Below are positions 54,801-64,000 of a stretch of 64,000 bases of DNA, one piece after another. Below the pieces are notes generated by a model. That model ran no database searches. It saw only the letters and a program-made list of their open reading frames with translations, and had not been told where the DNA came from. The DNA lies in assembly GCA_032718475.1 (NCBI GenBank), contig JAUCBJ010008678.1:57613-121612 (forward strand), read 5' to 3'. Position 1 is the first letter of the stretch. Every line of letters starts with the position of its first letter. This DNA is from Nemertoderma westbladi (Eukaryota; Xenacoelomorpha; Nemertodermatida; Nemertodermatidae). The translations under genes were made by a program, and so were the position numbers.

Positions 54801-57800
54801 ATATCTCCACAGCCAGACCTGTAAAGAACAAAATAAATAAAGGATATCTCCAACAGCCAGACCTGTAAAGAACTAAATAAATAAAGGATATCTCCAACAG
54901 CCAATCCTGTAAAGAACAAAATAAATAAAGGATATCTCCACAGCCAGACCTGTAAAGAACAAAATAAATAATGGATATCTCCAAAGCCAGACCTGTAAAG
55001 AACAAAATAAATAAAGGATATCTCCAACAGCCAATCCTGTAAAGAACAAAATAAATAAAGGATATCTCCAACAGCCAGACCTGTAAAGAACAAAATAAAT
55101 AAAGGATATCTCCACAGCCAGACCTGTAAAGAACAAAATAAATAAAGGATATCTCCAAAGCCAGACCTGTAAAGAACAAAATAAATAAAGGATATCTCCA
55201 ACAGCCAATCCTGAAAAGGAAATAAATAAATAAAGGATATCTCCAACAGCCAGACCTGTAAAGAACTAAATAAATAAAGGATATCTCCAAAGCCAGACCT
55301 GTAAAGAACAAAAAAAATAAAGGATATCTCCAACAGCCAATCCTGTAAAGAACAAAATAAATAAAGGATATCTCCAACAGCCAATCCTGAAAAGAACAAA
55401 ATAAATAAAGGATATCTCCAACAGCCAGACCTGTAAAGAACAAAATAAATAAAGGATATCTCCAAAGCCAGACCTGTAAAGAACAAAATAAATAAAGGAT
55501 ATCTCCAACAGCCAATCCTGAAAAGAACAAAATAAATAAAGGATATCTCCACAGCCAGACCTGTAAAGAACAAAATAAATAAAGGATATCTCCAAAGCCA
55601 AACCTGTAAAGAACAAAATAAATAAAGGATATCTCCAACAGCCAGACCTGTAAAGAACAAAATAAATAATGGATATCTCCACAGCCAGACCTGTAAAGAA
55701 CAAAATAAATAAAGGATATCTCCAAAGCCAGACCTGTAAAGAACAAAATAAATAAAGGATATCTCCAACAGCCAATCCTGAAAAGGAAATAAATAAATAA
55801 AGGATATCTCCAACAGCCAGACCTGTAAAGAACTAAATAAATAAAGGATATCACCAAAGCCAGACCTGTAAAGAACAAAATAAATAAAGGATATCTCCAA
55901 CAGCCAATCCTGTAAAGAACAAAATAAATAAAGGATATCTCCAACAGCCAATCCTGAAAAGAACAAAATAAATAAAGGATATCTCCAACAGCCAGACCTG
56001 TAAAGAACAAAATAAATAAAGGATATCTCCAAAGCCAGACCTGTAAAGAACAAAATAAATAAAGGATATCTCCAACAGCCAATCCTGAAAAGAACAAAAT
56101 AAATAAAGGATATCTCCACAGCCAGACCTGTAAAGAACAAAATAAATAAAGGATATATCCACAGCCAGACCTGTAAAGAACAAAATAAATAAAGGATATC
56201 TCCAAAGCCAAACCTGTAAAGAACAAAATAAATAAAGGATATCTCCAAAGCCAGACCTGTAAAGAACAAAATAAATAAAGGATATCTCCACAGCCAGACC
56301 TGTAAAGAACAAAATAAATAAAGGATATCTCCACAGACCTGTAAAGAACAAAATAAATAAAGGATATCTCCAACAGCCAATCCTGAAAAGAACAAAATAA
56401 ATAAAGGATATCTCCACAGCCAGACCTGTAAAGAACAAAATAAATAAAGGATATCTCCAAAGCCAGACCTGTAAAGAACAAAATAAATAAAGGATATCTC
56501 CAACAGCCAATCCTGAAAAGAACAAAATAAATAAAGGATATCTCCAACCTGTAAAGAACAAAATAAATAAAGGATATCTCCAACCTGTAAAGAACAAAAT
56601 AAATAAAGTATATCTCCACAGCCAGACCTGTAAAGAACAAAATAAATAAAGGATATCTCCAACAGCCAATCCTGAAAAGAACAAAATAAATAAAGGATAT
56701 CTCCAACAGCCAGACCTGTAAAGAACAAAATAAATAAAGGATATCTCCAAAGCCAGACCTGTAAAGAACAAAATAAATAAAGGATATCTCCAACAGCCAA
56801 TCCTGAAAAGAACAAAATAAATAAAGGATATCTCCACAGCCAGACCAGTAAAGAACAAAATAAATAAAGGATATATCCACAGCCAGACCTGTAAAGAACA
56901 AAATAAATAAAGGATATCTCCAAAGCCAAACCTGTAAAGAACAAAATAAATAAAGGATATCTCCAAAGCCAGACCTGTAAAGAACAAAATAAATAAAGGA
57001 TATCTCCACAGCCAGACCTGTAAAGAACAAAATAAATAAAGGATATCTCCACAGACCTGTAAAGAACAAAATAAATAAAGGATATCTCCAACAGCCAATC
57101 CTGAAAAGAACAAAATAAATAAAGGATATCTCCACAGCCAGACCTGTAAAGAACAAAAAAATAAAGGATATCTCCAACAGCCAATCCTGAAAAGAACAAA
57201 ATAAATAAAGGATATCTCCAACAGCCAATCCTGAAAAGGAAATAAATAAATAAAGGATATCTCCACAGACCTGTAAAGAACAAAATAAATAAAGGATATC
57301 TCCACAGCCAGACCTGTAAAGAACAAAATAAATAAAGGATATCTCCAACCTGTAAGGAACAAAATAAATAAAGGATATCTCCACAGCCAGACCTGTAAAG
57401 AACAAATAAATAAAGGATATCTCCACAGCCAGACCTGTAAAGAACAAAATAAATAAAGGATATCTCCAAAGCCAGACCTGTAAAGAACAAAATAAATAAA
57501 GGATATCTCCACAGCCAGACCTGTAAAGAACAAAATAAATAAAGGATATCTCCAACCTGTAAAGAACAAAATAAATAAAGGATATCTCCACAGCCAGACC
57601 TGTAAAGAACAAAATAAATAAAGGATATCTCCAACCTGTAAAGAACAAAATAAATAAAGGATATCTCCACAGCCAGACCTGTAAAGAACAAAATAAATAA
57701 AGGATATCTCCAAAGCCAGACCTGTAAAGAACAAAATAAATAAAGGATATCTCCACAGCCAGACCTGTAAAGAACAAAATAAATAAAGGATATCTCCACA

Positions 57801-60800
57801 GCCAGACCTGTAAAGAACAAAATAAATAAAGGATATCTCCAAAGCCAGACCTGTAAAGAACAAAATAAATAAAGGATATCTCCACAGCCAGACCTGTAAA
57901 GAACAAAATAAATAAAGGATATCTCCACAGACCTGTAAAGAACAAAATAAATAAAGGATATCTCCAAAGCCAGACCTGTAAAGAACAAAATAAATAAAGG
58001 ATATCTCCACAGCCAGACCTGTAAAGAACAAAATAAATAAAGTATATCTCCACAGCCAGACCTGAAAAGAACAAAATAAATAAAGGATATCTCCACAGAC
58101 CTGTAAAGAACAAAATAAATAAAGGATATCTCCAAAGCCAGACCTGTAAAGAACAAAATAAATAAAGGATATCTCCACAGCCAGACCTGTAAAGAACAAA
58201 ATAAATAAAGTATATCTCCAAAGCCAAACCTGTAAAGAACAAAATAAATAAAGTATATCTCCACAGCCAGACCTGAAAAGAACAAAATAAATAAAGGATA
58301 TCTCCACAGACCTGTAAAGAACAAAATAAATAAAGGATATCTCCACAGCCAGACCTGTAAAGAACAAAATAAATAAAGGATATCTCCACAGCCAGACCTG
58401 TAAAGAACAAAATAAATAAAGGATATCTCCACAGACCTGTAAAGAACAAAATAAATAAAGGATATCTCCAACAGCCAATCCTGAAAAGAACAAAATAAAT
58501 AAAGGATATCTCCACAGCCAGACCTGTAAAGAACAAAATAAATAAAGGATATCTCCAACAGCCAATCCTGAAAAGAACAAAATAAATAAAGGATATCTCC
58601 AACAGCCAGACCTGTAAAGAACAAAATAAATAAAGGATATCTCCACAGCCAGACCTGTAAAGAACAAAATAAATAAAGGATATCTCCAACCTGTAAGGAA
58701 CAAAATAAATAAAGGATATCTCCACAGCCAGACCTGTAAAGAACAAATAAATAAAGGATATCTCCACAGCCAGACCTGTAAAGAACAAAATAAATAAAGG
58801 ATATCTCCAAAGCCAGACCTGTAAAGAACAAAATAAATAAAGGATATCTCCACAGCCAGACCTGTAAAGAACAAAATAAATAAAGGATATCTCCAACCTG
58901 TAAAGAACAAAATAAATAAAGGATATCTCCACAGCCAGACCTGTAAAGAACAAAATAAATAAAGGATATCTCCAAAGCCAGACCTGTAAAGAACTAAATA
59001 AATAAAGGATATCTCCAACAGCCAATCCTGTAAAGAACAAAATAAATAAAGGATATCTCCACAGCCAGACCTGTAAAGAACAAAATAAATAAAGGATATC
59101 TCCAAAGCCAGACCTGTAAAGAACAAAATAAATAAAGGATATCTCCAACAGCCAGATCCTGTAAAGAACAAAATAAATAAAGGATATCTCCAACAGCCAG
59201 ACCTGTAAAGAACAAAATAAATAAAGGATATCTCCACAGCCAGACCTGTAAAGAACAAAATAAATAAAGGATATCTCCAAAGCCAGACCTGTAAAGAACA
59301 AAATAAATAAAGGATATCTCCAACAGCCAATCCTGAAAAGGAAATAAATAAATAAAGGATATCTCCAACAGCCAGACCTGTAAAGAACAAAATAAATAAA
59401 GGATATCTCCAAAGCCAGACCTGTAAAGAACAAAATAAATAAAGGATATCTCCAACAGCCAGATCCTGTAAAGAACAAAATAAATAAAGGATATCTCCAA
59501 CAGCCAATCCTGAAAAGAACAAAATAAATAAAGGATATCTCCAACAGCCAGACCTGTAAAGAACAAAATAAATAAAGGATATCTCCAAAGCCAGACCTGT
59601 AAAGAACAAAATAAATAAAGGATATCTCCAACAGCCAGACCTGTAAAGAACAAAATAAATAAAGGATATCTCCACAGCCAGACCTGTAAAGAACAAAATA
59701 AATAAAGGATATCTCCAAAGCCAAACCTGTAAAGAACAAAATAAATAAAGGATATCTCCAACAGCCAGACCTGTAAAGAACAAAATAAATAAAGGATATC
59801 TCCACAGCCAGACCTGTAAAGAACAAAATAAATAAAGGATATCTCCAAAGCCAGACCTGTAAAGAACAAAATAAATAAAGGATATCTCCACAGCCAACCT
59901 GTAAAGAACAAAATAAATAAAGGATATCTCCAAAGCCAGACCTGTAAAGAACAAAATAAATAAAGGATATCTCCAACAGCCAATCCTGAAAAGAACAAAA
60001 TAAATAAAGGATATCTCCACAGCCAGACCTGTAAAGAACAAAATAAATAAAGGATATCTCCAAAGCCAGACCTGTAAAGAACAAAATAAATAAAGGATAT
60101 CTCCAACAGCCAATCCTGTAAAGAACAAAATAAATAAAGGATATCTCCACAGCCAACCTGTAAAGAACAAAATAAATAAAGGATATCTCCAACAGCCAGA
60201 CCTGTAAAGAACAAAATAAATAAAGGATATCTCCAAAGCCAGACCTGTAAAGAACAAAATAAATAAAGGATATCTCCAAAGCCAGACCTGTAAAGAACAA
60301 AATAAATAAAGGATATCTCCACAGCCAGACCTGTAAAGAACAAAATAAATAAAGGATATCTCCACCAGACCTGTAAAGAACAAAATAAATAAAGGATATC
60401 TCCAAAGCCAGACCTGTAAAGAACAAAATAAATAAAGGATATCTCCACAGCCAGACCTGTAAAGAACAAAATAAATAAAGGATATCTCCAAAGCCAGACC
60501 TGTAAAGAACAAAATAAATAAAGGATATCTCCAACAGCCAATCCTGTAAAGAACAAAATAAATAAAGGATATCTCCAACAGCCAACCTGTAAAGAACAAA
60601 ATAAATAAAGGATATCTCCACAGCCAGACCTGTAAAGAACAAAATAAATAAAGGATATCTCCAACAGCCAATCCTGAAAAGAACAAAATAAATAAAGGAT
60701 ATCTCCACAGCCAGACCTGTAAAGAACAAAATAAATAAAGGATATCTCCACAGACCTGTAAAGAACAAAATAAATAAAGGATATCTCCACAGCCAGACCT

Positions 60801-62722
60801 GTAAAGAACAAAATAAATAAAGGATATCTCCACAGCCAGACCTGTAAAGAACAAAATAAATAAAGGATATCTCCAACAGCCAGACCTGTAAAGAACAAAA
60901 TAAATAAAGGATATCTCCAAAGCCAGACCTGTAAAGAACAAAATAAATAAAGGATATCTCCAAAGCCAGACCTGTAAAGAACAAAATAAATAAAGGATAT
61001 CTCCACAGCCAGACCTGTAAAGAACAAAATAAATAAAGGATATCTCCACAGACCTGTAAAGAACAAAATAAATAAAGGATATCTCCACAGCCAGACCTGT
61101 AAAGAACAAAATAAATAAAGGATATCTCCAAAGCCAGACCTGTAAAGAACAAAATAAATAAAGGATATCTCCACAGCCAGACCTGTAAAGAACAAAATAA
61201 ATAAAGGATATCTCCACAGACCTGTAAAGAACAAAATAAATAAAGGATATCTCCAACAGACCTGTAAAGAACAAAATAAATAAAGGATATCTCCACAGCC
61301 AGACCTGTAAAGAACAAAATAAATAAAGGATATCTCCACAGCCAGACCTGTAAAGAACAAAATAAATAAAGGATATCTCCACAGCCAGACCTGTAAAGAA
61401 CAAAATAAATAAAGGATATCTCCACAGCCAGACCTGTAAAGAACAAAATAAATAAAGGATATCTCCAAGCCAGACCTGTAAAGAACAAAATAAATAAAGG
61501 ATATCTCCACAGCCAGACCTGTAAAGAACAAAATAAATAAAGGATATCTCCAGCCACCTGTAAAGAACAAAATAAATAAAGGATATCTCCCAGCCAGACC
61601 TGTAAAGAACAAAATAAATAAAGGATATCTCCACAGCCAGACCTGTAAAGAACAAAATAAATAAAGGATATCTCCACAGCCAGACCTGTAAAGAACAAAA
61701 TAAATAAAGGATATCTCCAAAGCCAGACCTGTAAAGAACAAAATAAATAAAGGATATCTCCACAGCCAGACCTGTAAAGAACAAAATAAATAAAGGATAT
61801 CTCCACAGCCAGACCTGTAAAGAACAAAATAAATAAAGGATATCTCCACAGCCAGACCTGTAAAGAACAAAATAAATAAAGGATATCTCCACAGCCAGAC
61901 CTGTAAAGAACAAAATAAATAAAGGATATCTCCACAGCCAGACCTGTAAAGAACAAAATAAATAAAGGATATCTCCACAGCCAGACCTGTAAAGAACAAA
62001 ATAAATAAAGGATATCTCCACAGCCAGACCTGTAAAGAACAAAATAAATAAAGGATATCTCCACAGCCAGACCTGTAAAGAACAAAATAAATAAAGGATA
62101 TCTCCACAGCCAGACCTGTAAAGAACAAAATAAATAAAGGATATCTCCACAGCCAGACCTGTAAAGAACAAAATAAATAAAGGATATCTCCACAGCCAGA
62201 CCTGTAAAGAACAAAATAAATAAAGGATATCTCCACAGCCAGACCTGTAAAGAACAAAATAAATAAAGGATATCTCCACAGCCAGACCTGTAAAGAACAA
62301 AATAAATAAAGGATATCTCCACAGCCAGACCTGTAAAGAACAAAATAAATAAAGGATATCTCCACAGCCAGACCTGTAAAGAACAAAATAAATAAAGGAT
62401 ATCTCCACAGCCAGACCTGTAAAGAACAAAATAAATAAAGGATATCTCCACAGCCAGACCTGTAAAGAACAAAATAAATAAAGGATATCTCCAACAGCCA
62501 GACCTGTAAAGAACAAAATAAATAAAGGATATCTCCAACAGCCAGACCTGTAAAGAACAAAATAAATAAAGGATATCTCCAACAGCCAGACCTGTAAAGA
62601 ACAAAATAAATAAAGGATATCTCCACAGCCAGACCTGTAAAGAACAAAATAAATAAAGGATATCTCCACAGCCAGACCTGTAAAGAACAAAATAAATAAA
62701 GGATATCTCCACAGACCTGTTA
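45885..62722 (-). repeat. 43-bp array of duplicated TRPA1 3' splice sites, about 390 copies
   Basis: On the TRPA1 strand each unit is a T-rich tract (TTTATTTATTTTGTTC), then TTTTCAG or TTTACAG, then the exon-start sequence GATTGGCTGTTGGAGATATC or a close variant (GTCTGGCTGTGGAGATATC). The version with GATTGG is identical to the first 20 nt of the real exon at 45884. The last unit joins directly to that exon. Units are 36-46 bp, mostly 43. Marker variants show large duplications: offsets of 4,123 bp (51728 and 55851; 51186 and 55309) and 960 bp (50226 and 51186). Units from about 61620 to 62710 are almost identical, while those near the exon are mixed. The array has no stop in any frame of this strand. 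Confidence 0.97.
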
Positions 62723-62987
62723 TACGTTATTAATTTAATATCATTACCAATAATTACTGTAGTTCAAATATTTCAATATATTTTTTTAGCTCAATATTTG
62801 CAATTCTATTTTCCTAGTATATTGTTTTTGGTCCGAATTATGTTTCTACCAGGAACCGGACAATTTGGTCCCGGACAATAATTATATCCCGGACAATTCG
62901 GTCCCATACAATTCGGTCCCATTAATGTATATGTGAAATATGTGAAATATTGAACTATAATAATAAACAAATCATTATAAAACTAAC
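62723..62987 (-). other. TRPA1 intron 5' end with a small GGACAATTCGGTCCC repeat
   Basis: The intron donor GTTAGT lies at 62982-62987 (minus strand). At 62857-62921 a motif CGGACAATTYGGTCCC recurs three to four times in imperfect tandem. The remainder is AT-rich. Confidence 0.75.
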
Positions 62988-63484
62988 CGATAGTCAAGTT
63001 AGTAAGAAGTATTGACATCAATATAATGAAAAGGGTCACAAGGATTATTGTGATCTCTTTATAGAACTGAGTTTCAACCTTTTCATCGTAATAAGGATAA
63101 ACAAATGAGTTAATAAAATCCACCTCGCCAAGCATCATATCTAAAGTTCTAACGAGTGCGACAACGGGGTTGGAGAATGCGTTGTTCTCTTCTCGAGGTA
63201 TTATTATATGGAACGTCAGAGCGAAGGCTACGATCAACCAGATAAATACAACGAATACGACAACTATAGTCTTCGAGATTTCTATAAACATTACAACGTA
63301 AATGCCTAGGGCCTGGAAGTGTTGGAACAGTAGTAGGAAGTTGAACCAGGACAGCCACGTTCCAACAGCGCCAATCTCGATTACATGGAGTTTGTGTTCC
63401 AACCCCAACAAGTATATTATTGTGAAAGAACCACAGGTTGTGTACAGAGCCCATTCAATAAGGTTGACCAGGTCCATAAAGTAC
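62988..63484 (-). CDS. TRPA1: TRPA1 exon (transmembrane S3-S6 and pore)
   Basis: A 497-bp exon; the likely acceptor is ATTATCTAG (plus 63485-63493) and the donor is GTTAGT. The peptide runs from YFMDLVNLIEW (S3 region) through WLSWFNFLLLFQHFQALGIY (S4), ISKTIVVVFVVFIWLIVAFA (S5), the pore segment with the selectivity-filter motif MMLGEVDF, to S6 IILVTLFIILMSILLTNLTI. It ends with G of the split Gly codon that continues into LAVGDI at 45884. TRPA1 is a plasma-membrane Ca2+-permeable cation channel sensing irritants and temperature. Upstream ankyrin-repeat exons lie beyond the window. The acceptor position is somewhat uncertain because the tract before it is weak. Confidence 0.92.
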
Positions 63485-64000
63485 CTAGATAATATATAAT
63501 CTAATGACAACAGAACTACAAATTAACTATAAACGCAAAAAATAACAATAATTTACTGAAGCCTTCCCGCCCGATTCCCGCAAACATTACTTTATATCTA
63601 CATCTTTATATTTGATAAATTTATTTGATAAAATTATCGCTCTATATGACTTTCACAAAAATTATATAGAAATTTATATTCACATATTAAAAATCGATTG
63701 CATTTAATATTAATATTATACCATTTCCTTTAAAATTGTCGGCCTACCAGAGATGGACACGGGCCGGGCTGGGCCGGGCCGGGTTTGAGCCGCATTCTAA
63801 ACATTGGAAAGCCCGCTATTGATGAATAATTATATTATCCAGTTAACAAAACACAAAAATATGAAAATTACACATTTTATATCACGAAATTAAATTAAAT
63901 ATATATATTTAATTTTCCTGTAACTAGGGTTGTTACATGATTTATTTGTGTCTTTGTTTAACTTTGTAATGTACCTTTGCTACATTTTCAGACTCACATA
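63485..64000 (-). other. Upstream TRPA1 intron
   Basis: AT-rich with no exon recognised. A GC-rich patch with GGGCCGGGCTGGGCCGGGCC (about 63765) stands out. Confidence 0.5.

Noticed and set aside
45733-62712. Reading frame of more than 5,600 codons on the minus strand
   Set aside because: It is the 43-bp intronic repeat read through, joined to one true TRPA1 exon. The repeat lacks stops and its period is not a multiple of 3, so all frames stay open. It is not a giant protein gene.

Overview
This window is nuclear DNA from an invertebrate animal. The evidence is spliced exons of a TRPA1 ion-channel gene, tRNA-derived SINEs, several clades of LINE, a BEL/Pao retrotransposon remnant, P-type and hAT-type DNA transposon remnants, and very large satellite arrays. 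The species cannot be fixed from sequence alone. The SINE tail at 24.1 kb and the LINE repertoire suggest a marine or lophotrochozoan-type invertebrate, but that is inference. No bacterial genes, rRNA or CRISPR arrays are present.

Layout. 1-6825 is a 52-bp satellite of about 131 copies. 7.2-10 kb is a broken, minus-strand reverse-transcriptase element with an N-terminal CXC cysteine cluster. 10.5-12.2 kb holds a SINE, a P-element-like transposase remnant, two poly-G runs and a LINE-type 3' tail. 12,227-15,586 is a full-length but decayed LINE flanked by a 13-bp target-site duplication. 15.8-21.5 kb holds a LINE fragment, a second LINE 5' part, and a nearly complete CR1-like LINE whose first protein carries a 2A-type ribosome-skipping motif. 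21.9-24.1 kb is a BEL/Pao remnant split by a 922-bp hAT-type MITE and followed by a SINE. 25.1-26.9 kb has a second P-like transposase remnant and an inverted-repeat element. 26.9-36.6 kb is a large two-ORF LINE. Its ORF2 is intact, and its ORF1 carries a Ulp1-type protease domain, a coiled coil and a coding 63-bp minisatellite. 37.1-39.6 kb is a 42-bp minisatellite into which a 5'-truncated LINE has inserted. 39.7-41.0 kb looks like a Helitron2/Helentron-type non-autonomous element.

42.1-63.5 kb (minus strand) is the 3' half of TRPA1. Four exons are visible: 62988-63484, 45748-45884, 44117-44220 and 42083-42335. They join in phase. The intron between the first two is about 17.1 kb and is almost wholly a 43-bp tandem repeat.

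The main discovery is what that repeat is. Each unit is a copy of the gene's own 3' splice acceptor (T-rich tract plus CAG) together with the first 20 nt of the downstream TRPA1 exon. About 390 near-copies of one splice site therefore sit in front of the authentic one. The array has no stop codon in any frame on the coding strand, which produces a spurious reading frame of more than 5,600 codons that ends in genuine TRPA1 exon sequence. The next intron is mostly a separate 36-bp satellite. TRPA1 is thus the only recognisable host gene here. Everything else is mobile elements and tandem arrays, many nested with clear target-site duplications.
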